From assembly GCA_024402505.1 (NCBI GenBank), contig JAKSTP010000005.1, positions 1 through 64,000 of the forward strand: a stretch of DNA of 64,000 nt. Direction: 5' to 3'. The stretch comes from Treponema sp. (lineage in GTDB: Bacteria > Spirochaetota > Spirochaetia > Treponematales > Treponemataceae). Positions within the stretch are counted from its first letter, which is position 1; each line of letters begins with the position of its first letter. A model generated the notes under the pieces. The model was not told where the DNA came from. It saw only the letters and a program-made list of their open reading frames with translations, and made no database searches. Positions 33,354 to 42,460 of the stretch are shown here, in pieces. Position numbers and translations under genes: made by a program.

Positions 33354-35183
33354 TCATTTTGTTTTATGATGTTTTTTGCTTTTTTTGCTGTCTTTTTTTG
33401 AATCCTTTTTGTGTTTTTTGCCTTTTTTTAGGATTCTTTCAGAAGGAATGTAATCAGTTTTCTGGAAAACAAGACCTTCATAAATTACAGAAAGAAGGCA
33501 GATAAAAAGTATAAGGGCAGGGAACCAGTTTCCAAATCGGGCATAAGTTGTAGTAACTCTTTTATAAACCGGAACTTTGCATTCCATTGAAGATTTTTCA
33601 AAAAGAGGCATGTCATAAAGAATACGGCCTGCTGGATCTACAACAACCGAATATCCGGCGTTTGTTGATCTTACAAGAGTAGTGCGGTACTCAATGGCTC
33701 TGTAGGCGGCCACACAGAAATGCTGATATTCACTTGATTTTTTCAGGCTCCAGGAATCATCTGTAAGGTTCATGAAAACTTCTGTACCGTATTTCCAAAG
33801 GGGACGGCAAACATCAGGAAATGCATCGTCATAGCAGATTGGGGTGCTGATTTTTACAGTTGGTCTTGCAGATTCTTCGATAAGCTGTTCGCCGTAAGTT
33901 TTTGCAAGATTTATGGTTTTTGCTTCACCTTCCTTGTGGTATTCTGACCAGGAAGCCGGAACTTCAAAGAAAACATACTGATCGCCTGGTGTCCAGCCTG
34001 CTGAAATCTTTGTAATCTTGAAAATAATATCGTGGATCAGTTTTACTTCAGAGAAAGGAATGGCTTCGGCAAAAGGAACAAGGTGATTTTTTGGATAATG
34101 GCCACGAAGATTCCCTTTCCCGTCAAACATGAGTGTGGAATTGTAAAGATTGAGTTTTGTTTCTGAAACCGGTGTAGACCATACTCCGCCTACCAGAAAT
34201 GGAATATTGTTGTTTTTTACAAAATCAATAAGAGGCGTTGTATCTGGACGGTTTTCGTAATACCACTGACTGTTTGGAAAAGGTCGGTTCAGTACGCCTT
34301 CGCTCCATACAATAAGATCAGGCTTTGAGTCCCGTTCTTCAAGGCTTGAAAGAACCTTTGTTGTTTCATCCATGGAGTTTTCAATGTTTGGAAGGTCGTT
34401 TGAACTTTTCCAGGGGTCTGAATTCTGCTGAACAATTACTGTGTCCAGATATTTTTCCGGAAGGCGGGGAATTGCATAAGATACTGCGCCGTAAATAAGG
34501 ATAAGTCCAATGGAAACAGCCCAGGTTTTTGCAGCCTGAGTATAAGAAGTTTTAAGACGGAAGGCTGGTTTGTTGTGCGTAATAAGAATTGTGTCGTAAA
34601 GAGAAAAACCTTCTGCTATAAGTGCATTGAAAAAAACAAGGATAAATGTAACGCCGTAAGTTCCAGTAATTGCTGCAATCTGGATTAAAAGCTGCCAGCG
34701 GTAAACAGCCGTTGATACTGTTCCCCATGGATAGCCAAGGAATCCTGTTGATTTACACCATTCGTAAAGTACGTAAATAAAAGAAAACCAAAGAATTCTG
34801 AAGGCAGGAGTGTTTTTTTCTTCCAGTGAAAAAAGATTGAGCCTGTTTCTTTTTGATTCAGAATAATATGGAAAATGAAAGAAAATCCCGAAGATGCCCC
34901 CAATTACACCGGTTCCAAAAGCCGATGCTCCCAGTGTAAGGGCTGCAAAATCTTTAAAATAACCTAGCCAGAAACTTGAACAAAGATGAACTGTGATTGT
35001 CTGAATGAATGCGAGTAAAAATGAAAAGCGGAAAGTTTTACAGTCTTTAACAGCCAGATAAAATGGAATAATGGCAATCAGGGTGTAAAAAGGGGAGCCC
35101 ATAAGATACAATTCATTTGGAATTGCAAGGGCCAGAAGCACGCCTGAAAAAACTGATAAAAAAACTTGTAAAATCGCTTTCAT
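33354..35183 (-). CDS. lnt: Apolipoprotein N-acyltransferase
   Basis: Lnt adds the third acyl chain to lipoproteins in the inner membrane. The 609 residues have about eight hydrophobic segments in the N-terminal half and a periplasmic nitrilase domain. The triad is seen as Glu in LIVWSEGV (in place of PETA), Lys in YPKNHLVPFAEAIPF, and Cys in ICYDDAFPDVCR. YRAIEYRTTLVRSTNAGYS is a family signature. A last membrane segment is followed by a strongly basic tail (KKGKKHKKDSKKDSKKSK), longer than usual. The start region is AT-rich with TATAAT only 3 nt before the ATG, so the exact start is uncertain. Confidence 0.9.
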   Translation of the reverse strand: MKAILQVFLSVFSGVLLALAIPNELYLMGSPFYTLIAIIPFYLAVKDCKTFRFSFLLAFIQTITVHLCSSFWLGYFKDFAALTLGASAFGTGVIGGIFGIFFHFPYYSESKRNRLNLFSLEEKNTPAFRILWFSFIYVLYEWCKSTGFLGYPWGTVSTAVYRWQLLIQIAAITGTYGVTFILVFFNALIAEGFSLYDTILITHNKPAFRLKTSYTQAAKTWAVSIGLILIYGAVSYAIPRLPEKYLDTVIVQQNSDPWKSSNDLPNIENSMDETTKVLSSLEERDSKPDLIVWSEGVLNRPFPNSQWYYENRPDTTPLIDFVKNNNIPFLVGGVWSTPVSETKLNLYNSTLMFDGKGNLRGHYPKNHLVPFAEAIPFSEVKLIHDIIFKITKISAGWTPGDQYVFFEVPASWSEYHKEGEAKTINLAKTYGEQLIEESARPTVKISTPICYDDAFPDVCRPLWKYGTEVFMNLTDDSWSLKKSSEYQHFCVAAYRAIEYRTTLVRSTNAGYSVVVDPAGRILYDMPLFEKSSMECKVPVYKRVTTTYARFGNWFPALILFICLLSVIYEGLVFQKTDYIPSERILKKGKKHKKDSKKDSKKSKKHHKTK

Positions 35184-35277
35184 AATATTATAATGACTGA
35201 GATATATACTATATTATCGAAAAAAACAGCGATCTGCACAAGTAAAAAAAGCAATAAAGAGGGGAATATCTGCTTTT

Positions 35278-36459
35278 ATGAAACTACTTAATGATGCGCA
35301 TCTGACTGCGTGGGAAAAATTGCCCGAAGTGTCTGCAAAGGCACCAGGACGTTTCCATCTTATCGGTGAACATTCCTGGTTTTTCAAAGACAAGACTTTA
35401 TCAATGGCCGTAGATATCTACGTTTATATTGGTGTGTCAAAACGTGACGATAATACAGCAAACTTCTACTTCCATCAGCTTAACGACAAAAAGAAATCCA
35501 ATTTATCATCACTTAAGTATAAAAAAGAAGACAAGTGGGCAAACTTTCTAAAGTCTGTAATTTACGGCTTCACTTCAGGTGGATTTAATCTTGGTGGTAT
35601 GGATATTACCATCTATTCCGATGTTCTTCCTTCTGCAGGTTTTGGTATTACTACAGCCATTAAAACTGCATTTGCCATTGCAATTCGAAAACTTTTCAAT
35701 CTTACTCTTTCTGATGCTGAGCTTCTTCAGGTGCTTGAACGGGGTAACAGACGTTTTATGTCTCAGAATAATTACATTGCCGACAACTTTTCTGCAATGT
35801 TCTCAAAAAAAGATACTCTTATAGTAACCGACCATCAAAAAAATTCCTGGGATTATGTGCCATTCAATTTTGAAGATAAAAAGGTTTTGATTGTTGATAC
35901 TCACGTTCCTCGTTATGCCGTGTGGAATGAAGAATCAATTTTTGAACCACAGTATGCTCTGGTTCTTGGTGACCTTCGAGAAAGAAAGTCTTCAGATTAC
36001 GGTGGATGGCATTATATCAAAAATGTTACGGATATCAACGAGCAGCTTTCCATTATGGATGAAGCACACCGCCGAAAACTTCTGTGCATTATGAATGAAC
36101 ACAACGATCTTCAGGATGCCATAGACGGTCTTCAGAAAAACGACTTTTTCAAATTTGCACGATCAGTAAATCACAGCCATGAAGATATGCGTGATCTTTA
36201 TGAAATTTCCTGTCCCGAAATTGACTGGCTTTTGAAACGAGTTAACGAAATTGAACCTATGCTTGATATGCTTAGAAATCCAGTTTCCTGCGGACGTATC
36301 ACCGGAAAAGGATTCGGACGCTGTCTTTATGCAGTGCTTCGGGAAAGTGATATCGAAAAATTTACAGAGAAACTTCATGAATTTGAAAAAATCTTTGGTT
36401 TCAAAACAGACTGTTACATTGTAAATCCTGTTGACGGAGCTTCACTTCTGGTGGATTAA
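35278..36459 (+). CDS. Galactokinase-like GHMP-family protein with altered active-site motifs
   Basis: A 393-residue GHMP-fold protein laid out like galactokinase. The substrate motif reads GRFHLIGEHSWFF where galactokinase has GRVNLIGEHTDY. The ATP loop reads PSAGFGITTA instead of PxGxGLSSSA. The region of the catalytic Asp is NYIADNF instead of GIMDQ, and motif 3 is CGRITGKGFGRC. The fold is clear, but the sugar-contact Asp and the serine-rich loop are changed, so the substrate may differ or activity may be lost. GAGGGG lies 10 nt before the ATG. It is followed 7 bp later by surE. Confidence 0.8.
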   Translation: MKLLNDAHLTAWEKLPEVSAKAPGRFHLIGEHSWFFKDKTLSMAVDIYVYIGVSKRDDNTANFYFHQLNDKKKSNLSSLKYKKEDKWANFLKSVIYGFTSGGFNLGGMDITIYSDVLPSAGFGITTAIKTAFAIAIRKLFNLTLSDAELLQVLERGNRRFMSQNNYIADNFSAMFSKKDTLIVTDHQKNSWDYVPFNFEDKKVLIVDTHVPRYAVWNEESIFEPQYALVLGDLRERKSSDYGGWHYIKNVTDINEQLSIMDEAHRRKLLCIMNEHNDLQDAIDGLQKNDFFKFARSVNHSHEDMRDLYEISCPEIDWLLKRVNEIEPMLDMLRNPVSCGRITGKGFGRCLYAVLRESDIEKFTEKLHEFEKIFGFKTDCYIVNPVDGASLLVD

Positions 36460-36466
36460 GGCAATT

Positions 36467-37234
36467 ATGAATATTCTGCTTACGAATGATGACGGTTTTA
36501 AGGCAAAAGGAATTCAGACTCTAAAAAAAGCTCTTTTGGATAAGGGCCACAGGGTTTATCTTATTGCACCTTCTTCCAATCGTTCTGCCGTTTCTCATCA
36601 TATCAATATGCTTGATTCACTTGAAGTAAAACAGACCGGCGAAAATGAATGGAGTTGTTCCGGCTATCCCGTTGACTGCGTTGCACTTGGAATCAGAAGT
36701 TCTTTTCTTCCTGTAAAGGTTGATTGCATTATCTCGGGAATCAATAAAGGTTCAAATATAGGAACAGATATCGTATATTCCGGAACCTGTGCTGCAGCCC
36801 GTCAGGGTGTTATGTATGAGATTCCCTCAGTTGCAGTAAGCCTTGAACATGAAAAAGGAATTAAGGCATTGGAAGCTGATTATTCTTTTGAAAATATGGC
36901 AGATTTTATTGCCGTGAATATAGAAAAACTTGCATCCCTTTGCGACACTAGTTTTCCTTATGCATTTATAAATGTAAACGGATTGTCAGGGGAAAAAATT
37001 ACCGGCGTTGAATTTGTTGATGAATTGTCTCAGCGCATTTACAAGGACCGGGTAGAAGTAACTGATACCGGAAATGGAACTTACAGTACACAATTCCGCC
37101 CTGCAGGAAGCACAACTCTTGGTGGAAATAAAAGTGATTATGCTATCACAAAAAATAAAATGGTTTCTGTTTCAAAAGTTCTAGCGGAACCAGACTGTGT
37201 TCAAATTAAAACGAAAATAGATTTTGATTTTTAA
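36467..37234 (+). CDS. surE: 5'/3'-nucleotidase SurE
   Basis: SurE is a divalent-metal phosphatase acting on nucleoside monophosphates and perhaps short polyphosphates. The 255-residue form begins at the ATG at 36467 with the diagnostic MNILLTNDDGFKAKGI (metal-binding DD). APSSNRSAVSHHINM, SGINKGSNIGTDIVYSGT and YPVDCVALG are typical. Longer in-frame upstream sequence lies inside the previous gene and is rejected. It sits 7 bp after the galactokinase-like gene. Confidence 0.95.
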   Translation: MNILLTNDDGFKAKGIQTLKKALLDKGHRVYLIAPSSNRSAVSHHINMLDSLEVKQTGENEWSCSGYPVDCVALGIRSSFLPVKVDCIISGINKGSNIGTDIVYSGTCAAARQGVMYEIPSVAVSLEHEKGIKALEADYSFENMADFIAVNIEKLASLCDTSFPYAFINVNGLSGEKITGVEFVDELSQRIYKDRVEVTDTGNGTYSTQFRPAGSTTLGGNKSDYAITKNKMVSVSKVLAEPDCVQIKTKIDFDF

Positions 37235-37240
37235 TATAAT
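37235..37240 (+). promoter_or_regulatory. -10 box upstream of the TPR gene
   Basis: A perfect TATAAT at the surE stop, 8 nt before an in-frame ATG (37249) and 47 nt before the Shine-Dalgarno-led ATG (37288). No good -35 is seen at 17 bp. Confidence 0.4.
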
Positions 37241-37287
37241 GTAACTCTATGGCACTTTCTGTGTTTGAAACTAAAAAGGAGGATAAA

Positions 37288-37977
37288 ATGGAGAATAAAC
37301 GAAATGAAGTTCTTTCAGAAGGAATTGCTTTTTATAACAAAAAATCTTTTAAGAAAGCATTAAGCTTTTTCCTTTCACTTCCTGCTGACAGTGGTGCCGA
37401 TCCAATGGAAACTGCCTATTATCTTGGGCTTTGCTATGCAAAACTTCAGAAATATGAAGATGCTCTTTTGTATCTTGAAACTGTAGTTACATCTGGCGGA
37501 CATATTGAACGTGTTTTACAGTGCCGTTTTCTGCTAGCCGTAATTTATGCTGTTTCAGGCCGACGCCGTCTTGCCGATTTTGAATTGAACAAACTCCTTG
37601 AAACCGGATATATGACTCCTTCAGTTTATGCAGCTATTGCTTTTGTTGCATGGGAACAGAAGGATACAGAAAAATGTCTTTCATATTATGAAAAATCCCT
37701 TAAGGCCGATCCTGAAAATCTTACATCCCTTAATGGAATGGGCTACGTTCTTGCATGCTCCGACAAGGATCTTACAAAAGCATTAAGTCTTTGTAAAAAA
37801 GCCGTTGAATCATCTCCAAACAGCGCTGCCTGTCTTGATTCTCTTGGCTGGGTTTATTATAAGCTTGGACTTTACGCTGATGCCATAAAATATCTTGAAA
37901 TGGCAGAAAATCTTGATAAAGAAAATGTTGAAATTGCAGAGCATATCAGGCTTGCCGTTCAAAAAGGTGGAAAATAA
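37288..37977 (+). CDS. Cytoplasmic TPR-repeat protein
   Basis: A 229-residue protein built of about five tetratricopeptide repeats (YYLGLCYAKLQKYEDALLYLE, ACLDSLGWVYYKLGLYADAIKYLEMAE), a protein-interaction scaffold. No signal peptide is seen. The start at 37288 is chosen for its strong AAAGGAGG; an in-frame ATG at 37249 would add MALSVFETKKEDK. The stop overlaps the start of the next, secreted TPR-NHL protein (TAATG), so the two are co-expressed and may function together. Confidence 0.85.
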   Translation: MENKRNEVLSEGIAFYNKKSFKKALSFFLSLPADSGADPMETAYYLGLCYAKLQKYEDALLYLETVVTSGGHIERVLQCRFLLAVIYAVSGRRRLADFELNKLLETGYMTPSVYAAIAFVAWEQKDTEKCLSYYEKSLKADPENLTSLNGMGYVLACSDKDLTKALSLCKKAVESSPNSAACLDSLGWVYYKLGLYADAIKYLEMAENLDKENVEIAEHIRLAVQKGGK

Positions 37978-40055
37978 TGAAATTGTCTGTTTCTGCTAAG
38001 AAAATTGCTGCTCTTGTACTCACAATTGCATGTTCAGGTTTTGTTTTCGGACAGGTACTTAAAGAAAATGCCAATGCTGGCTTGAAAGTATCTGAAGACA
38101 GGATCCGTACAAGTGATGAAGGACTGGCTGCCCAGGAATTCCGCCGGGGTGTTCAGTCCTACTACAGGGGCTCATACAATGAAGCTGTTCTTCAGTTTGA
38201 AAAAGCTCTTTCTTATCTTCCAAATGACAATCTGATTCTGGACTGGCTAGGAAAGGCAAACTATAAATCTGGACTTGAAGGACTTTCTCTTTCTTACTGG
38301 AATAACGCCCTTGAAAACGGATATGGGGGACTTCTTCTTGCCAATAAGATTGAAATTGTTCAGAACCGCCGTGCCACAGAAGTTTCTGCTGATGCAAAGC
38401 TTTCTGAAGCAGGCTCATTTTCCGGAAACTTTGACGGTAATTTCATTTTTTCAGGTCCTACTGCAATTCTTCCCAATTCCGACGGAACTTATTGGGTTGT
38501 TTCAACTGGATCAAACGAACTTTTCCTTATAAATCAGAACGGTTTTATTACAAACCGTGTTACAGGTCCCCTTACCGGATTTGACAGACCCTTTGATCTT
38601 ATGCGTTTAAGCGGTGGAAAAATCATTGTATCTGAAAGTCAGGGAGACAGGCTTGCATTGCTTGATAAAAATGGCCGTTTTGAAAAGTATATTGGTGAAA
38701 AGGGGCGGGGTAACGGCCAGTTTGTAGGTCCACAGTACCTTGCCCAGGACAGTAATGAAAATATTTTTGTAACTGATTACGGTAACCGCCGTGTAGTAGT
38801 CTTTGATTTTGAAGGAAATGCACTTTTTACATTCGGAAAAAAAGAAGGATCTTTTAAAGGCCTTAAAGGACCAACTGGCATTGCCATTTCCAATGATGTT
38901 ATTTACGTTGCAGATGATCAGAACGGGAATATTGTTGAGTTTGATAAATCCGGAAACTTTATCCGTGATCTTGTAAAGAAAAATACTTTTTCAAAACCTG
39001 AAGGTCTTAAAATCTGGAACGATGCTCTTGTGCTGTGTGATTCAAATAAAATCTTCCGCATAGACATGGAAACCGGCAGTATGACAGAAATTGCCGGAAC
39101 TGGAAATGCACCTTCCCGATGTACAGCTGCTGTTCCTGATTTAAATGGAAATCTTGTGGTTTGTGATTATAAGGCCAGCGAAATCTACATCATGTCTGAA
39201 ATTTCAGAACTTGTTGGAGGAATGTTTGTTCAGGTTGAATCTGTAAATGCCGAAAACTTTCCTCAGGTTACTCTTGAACTCCGTGTAGAAAACCGCCGTC
39301 GAAATCCGGTAGTTGGCCTTCTTGAAGAAAATTTCTTTGTTACAGAAAATAAAAATCCTGTTTCAAATCTGAAATTTATTGGGGCAGCTTCAAACAATGA
39401 TTTTGCTGACATTACTTTTGTTATTGACCGAAATGTTGACTGTGAGCTTTACGGTGAACAGATTGACCTTGCAGTGCGTGAAATCTGCAGTGGTATGGAA
39501 AAGGGAACAGTTCGTATTGTAAGTGCAGGAACCGTTCCTGTTACAGAATATTCTGGATCGGCTCAAAACAATTCTAATTTTACGCAGAAAGCTTTAAAAA
39601 CAAAAATCAGCTCTTATATTCCTCTTGATCTTGCCATACGCCTTTCTGCCAATGACCTTATTAATGCTGCAAAAAAACGTTCCATTGTTTTCATTACAAA
39701 CGGTTCTGTAACTCCAGGGGCTTTTGAACATTACAGCCTGGCAGAAACTGCTGCCTACATGAACAACAATTCAATTGGATTTTCTGTAGTTCAGCTTAGT
39801 CAGAAGGCTGTTGATAATGAAATCAATTATCTTCTTGAAAATACACAGGGTGAACTTTACTACGTTTACCGTCCTCAGGGACTTTCCTCTGTGGTTCAGG
39901 ATATTGTTGATATTCCTTCAGGAATCTATCAGCTTACATATACTTCAAAACTCAAGACCAATTTTGGAGAAGCATATCTTCCTGTAGAAACTGAAGTTTA
40001 TCTTCTTAATAGAAGCGGTCGTGATGAAAGTGGTTATTTTGCTCCTCTGGAGTAA
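37977..40055 (+). CDS. Secreted protein with TPR, NHL beta-propeller and VWA-like regions
   Basis: A 692-residue exported protein. Residues 1-25 are a signal peptide ending VFG. Residues ~50-115 hold one or two TPR units (EFRRGVQSYYRGSYNEAVLQFEKAL). Residues ~140-410 form an NHL-type propeller (FDRPFDLMRLSGGKIIVSES, GPQYLAQDSNENIFVTDYGNRRVVVFD, GPTGIAISNDVIYVADD). From ~425 a VWA-like region follows (VTLELRVENRRRNPVVGL, then ADITFVIDRN, and RSIVFITNGSVTPG); its DxSxS-type metal motif is not intact. It resembles NHL-repeat proteins conserved in treponemes. Probable periplasmic or surface scaffold; function unknown. Confidence 0.8.
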   Translation: MKLSVSAKKIAALVLTIACSGFVFGQVLKENANAGLKVSEDRIRTSDEGLAAQEFRRGVQSYYRGSYNEAVLQFEKALSYLPNDNLILDWLGKANYKSGLEGLSLSYWNNALENGYGGLLLANKIEIVQNRRATEVSADAKLSEAGSFSGNFDGNFIFSGPTAILPNSDGTYWVVSTGSNELFLINQNGFITNRVTGPLTGFDRPFDLMRLSGGKIIVSESQGDRLALLDKNGRFEKYIGEKGRGNGQFVGPQYLAQDSNENIFVTDYGNRRVVVFDFEGNALFTFGKKEGSFKGLKGPTGIAISNDVIYVADDQNGNIVEFDKSGNFIRDLVKKNTFSKPEGLKIWNDALVLCDSNKIFRIDMETGSMTEIAGTGNAPSRCTAAVPDLNGNLVVCDYKASEIYIMSEISELVGGMFVQVESVNAENFPQVTLELRVENRRRNPVVGLLEENFFVTENKNPVSNLKFIGAASNNDFADITFVIDRNVDCELYGEQIDLAVREICSGMEKGTVRIVSAGTVPVTEYSGSAQNNSNFTQKALKTKISSYIPLDLAIRLSANDLINAAKKRSIVFITNGSVTPGAFEHYSLAETAAYMNNNSIGFSVVQLSQKAVDNEINYLLENTQGELYYVYRPQGLSSVVQDIVDIPSGIYQLTYTSKLKTNFGEAYLPVETEVYLLNRSGRDESGYFAPLE

Positions 40056-40083
40056 AGAAAATATATTGGAATAGATAAATCTG

Positions 40084-40119
40084 AAGTGGCCGGTTACTTG
40101 TTGAAGGTGCCGGCCACTT
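40084..40119. terminator. Strong hairpin between convergent genes, overlapping the desulfurase 3' end
   Basis: AAGTGGCCGG (40084-40093) pairs perfectly with CCGGCCACTT (40110-40119). The right arm lies inside the last codons of the minus-strand cysteine desulfurase (stop at 40094-40096). A T-rich stretch follows on the plus strand. It probably acts on the plus-strand transcript, possibly on both. Confidence 0.65.
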
Positions 40120-41263
40120 CTTTTACTGCTTCAAGAAGTGTTTCCATTTCGGCACGGGTGGTTCCAGGACCAAAGCTGAAGCGGACGGCTGTTTCACGAA
40201 GTTTTGAGTCAATGTGCATTGCTTCAAGAACCGGGCGGCTGGCTTTTTTTGCAGAACAGGCACTTCCTGTAGAAATGCAGATGTTCTTAGCGTTCAATGC
40301 ACGTAGCATAACCTGTCCTGGAATATTATTGAAAGCTGCCTGAACAACGTAGGGTGAAAATTTTTCCATGTTGGAAAGTCTTGATTTTGGTAGTACTGTA
40401 CAGGAACTGATTTTAGAAAGTTCATTGATGAACCATTCTGTATCTATTTTCTGTTCTTCGAATTTTTTAGTAGCAGTTTCGTTTTCTTTTCTGATAAGGT
40501 ATTTTTCTAGAACCTTAGAAAAGGCAACTGCACCAAAAAGGTTTTCAGTTCCGCTGCGAATTCCGTTTTCCTGTCCGCCGCCTTTCAAAAATGGTTCAAC
40601 CTTATCTTTAAGGTAAAGCAGTCCAATTCCACGAGGGCCGCAGATCTTGTGAGCCGAAAAAGCCGCACTGTCAATATCCCAGTTTTTTATATCCAGAGGA
40701 ATTTTTCCTGTGGCTTGAACACAGTCTGCGTGGATTTTAGGACAGCGCTTTCCTTTTGTAGCAGCCTTTACAGCAGCAGTAATTTCTTTTAAAGGCTGAA
40801 TTACACCGGTTTCATTGTTTACGGCCATAATACAGATAAGAAGAGTGTTGTCTGTAAGTGATGATACAACTGCTTCAGGTGTAATAATTCCTGTTTCATC
40901 GGCAGGAAGACTTTTTACCTGAAAACCACATTTGGTAAGGCTGTCGGCCATTTCCCGCAAAGCAGGATGTTCAATGTTTGAAATAAGAACAGTTCCTTTA
41001 ACAGGTTTGGCAGCAACGGAAAGAAGGACAATGTGATCACTTTCGGTTCCGCCGCTGGTAAAATAAAGCTGTTCTGGTTTTACGTTTAAGGTTTCAGCAC
41101 ATTTTTTTCGTGCATCTTCCAGAACGGAACGGGCTTCTTTTCCAAGGTTGTGGACACTGGATGGATTTCCCCAGTTTTTCATGCTGATTTCAAGGCTTTC
41201 ACGTAAGATTTCTTCATCTGAAGGGCTTGTTCCAGCCCAGTCAAAATACAGCGTTTTGTCCAT
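40094..41263 (-). CDS. Cysteine desulfurase (NifS/IscS family)
   Basis: A 389-residue PLP enzyme that removes sulfur from cysteine for Fe-S clusters or tRNA thiolation. SGGTESDHIVLL, IHADCVQATGKIPLD, and the PLP lysine in AFSAHKICGPRG are present. The active-site cysteine is in the loop GSACSAKKASRP. An isc or suf partner is not adjacent, so the exact class (IscS, NifS, or a tRNA-thiolation type) is open. It follows aroB by 12 bp on the same strand. Confidence 0.93.
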   Translation of the reverse strand: MDKTLYFDWAGTSPSDEEILRESLEISMKNWGNPSSVHNLGKEARSVLEDARKKCAETLNVKPEQLYFTSGGTESDHIVLLSVAAKPVKGTVLISNIEHPALREMADSLTKCGFQVKSLPADETGIITPEAVVSSLTDNTLLICIMAVNNETGVIQPLKEITAAVKAATKGKRCPKIHADCVQATGKIPLDIKNWDIDSAAFSAHKICGPRGIGLLYLKDKVEPFLKGGGQENGIRSGTENLFGAVAFSKVLEKYLIRKENETATKKFEEQKIDTEWFINELSKISSCTVLPKSRLSNMEKFSPYVVQAAFNNIPGQVMLRALNAKNICISTGSACSAKKASRPVLEAMHIDSKLRETAVRFSFGPGTTRAEMETLLEAVKEVAGTFNK

Positions 41264-41275
41264 TATTTTACCCGG

Positions 41276-42397
41276 TTATTTCAGAATATAAAGAATGTCT
41301 TCGTCTTCAACTTCCTGGATTATATTTTCACAGATGTTTTTCTGAAGAATAAGACGGATTTTATTTGTTTTGTTCTTTTTGTCTTTCTGCATTGCTGTAA
41401 TGAATCGTTCACCAACGCCACCACCTGTTACTGCAGATGGAACAGGATTTGTATCCCATCCATATTTTTCCATTACTTCAAAAATTTCATCCCGGTAAGC
41501 GGCAGAACAAAGGTCCTTGTGTACGCAAAGGGCCAGTGCACGGCCCATGCCCCAGGCAACTGCTTCACCGTGGGTAACTGAACCAAGTCCTACAATGGCT
41601 TCATAGGCGTGGGCAAAAGTGTGTCCAAAATTTAAAAGTGCTCTGTCACCTCGTTCAGTAAAGTCATTTTCTACAACTTTTCCTTTTGCGTAAATACACT
41701 TTGAAATAATAGAAACAAGGGTAGATGGATCACGGGCAATAATTTTATCTGATTCGTCTTTAAACCAGCCGTAAAGTTCCTTGTCAAAAAGAAGGGCAGT
41801 TTTGAAAGCTTCTGCAAGGCCAGATTTGAACTGATTTTCTGGAAGACTTGGAATAAACTGTGTAAAGCAAAGAATTTCTTCTGCAGGAAAGAAAGTTCCA
41901 ATCATGTTTTTATAGTTGTCAAAATCGCAGCCTGTTTTTCCGCCCATTGAAGCGTCTACCATTGCAAGAACAGTGGTTGGAACAAGTTTTACTCTTGCAC
42001 CCCGTTTGAAAATGGAAGCTGCAAAAGCTGTAATATCACAGATAACTCCGCCACCAATTCCAACAAAGCAGTCATTACGAGAGAAGTTTTCGTTTATGGC
42101 TGATTTTACAATTTCAAGAACAGTTTCAATAGTCTTGTATTTTTCTCCTGATCCAAGAATCAGAAGCCGGTCCTGTCCAAGAACACCGTCATCAAAACTG
42201 GCTGTAAATTCCTTCATGCATTCAAGACTTGCTACAGTTGCATCAGTTACAAAAAAGTAGCGGGTATTATCTTTTCGTTCCTGTCCTGCCTGAAAATATG
42301 AGATTAAATCCGGTGAATCATCACTAATATAAACGTTTGAAACGCCGGCTCCAGAATTTATCTGAGGATATTTGATTTCGAAGGATTTTGATTTCAT
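41276..42397 (-). CDS. aroB: 3-dehydroquinate synthase
   Basis: AroB closes DAHP to 3-dehydroquinate, step two of the shikimate pathway. The 373-residue form starts at ATG 42397 (MKSKSFEIKYPQ). FVGIGGGVICDITAFAASIFKRG (NAD binding), VDASMGGKTG, SGLAEAFKTALL and the zinc ligands in NFGHTFAHAYE and THGEAVAWGM are intact. Longer upstream sequence would run through the divergent promoter region. A TATAGT/TATTAT -10 lies 6-9 nt before the ATG with no Shine-Dalgarno sequence, so the mRNA is probably leaderless. No other shikimate gene is adjacent. Confidence 0.94.
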   Translation of the reverse strand: MKSKSFEIKYPQINSGAGVSNVYISDDSPDLISYFQAGQERKDNTRYFFVTDATVASLECMKEFTASFDDGVLGQDRLLILGSGEKYKTIETVLEIVKSAINENFSRNDCFVGIGGGVICDITAFAASIFKRGARVKLVPTTVLAMVDASMGGKTGCDFDNYKNMIGTFFPAEEILCFTQFIPSLPENQFKSGLAEAFKTALLFDKELYGWFKDESDKIIARDPSTLVSIISKCIYAKGKVVENDFTERGDRALLNFGHTFAHAYEAIVGLGSVTHGEAVAWGMGRALALCVHKDLCSAAYRDEIFEVMEKYGWDTNPVPSAVTGGGVGERFITAMQKDKKNKTNKIRLILQKNICENIIQEVEDEDILYILK

Positions 42398-42403
42398 GAT
42401 GTC

Positions 42404-42435
42404 ACTATAATACTGTTTTTTTGACTTTTTTCCAA
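42404..42435 (-). promoter_or_regulatory. Promoter of aroB (leaderless geometry)
   Basis: On the minus strand TTGGAA (42430-42435), a 17-bp spacer and TATTAT (42407-42412), overlapping an alternative TATAGT (42404-42409). Either -10 ends 6-9 nt before the aroB ATG. It overlaps the divergent promoter of the GGDEF-EAL gene. Confidence 0.55.
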
Positions 42436-42448
42436 TATCTGTTATACT
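42421..42448 (+). promoter_or_regulatory. Promoter of the GGDEF-EAL gene
   Basis: TTGACT (42421-42426), a 16-bp spacer and TATACT (42443-42448); the ATG follows 12 nt later. The predicted leader is only about 5 nt with no Shine-Dalgarno sequence. Confidence 0.65.
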
Positions 42449-42460
42449 TTTTAGAATCTT

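Noticed and set aside
35187-35192. TATAAT 3 nt before the lnt ATG as another leaderless promoter
   Set aside because: The -10 is too close; the predicted start site would fall inside the codons after the ATG, and no -35 is visible.
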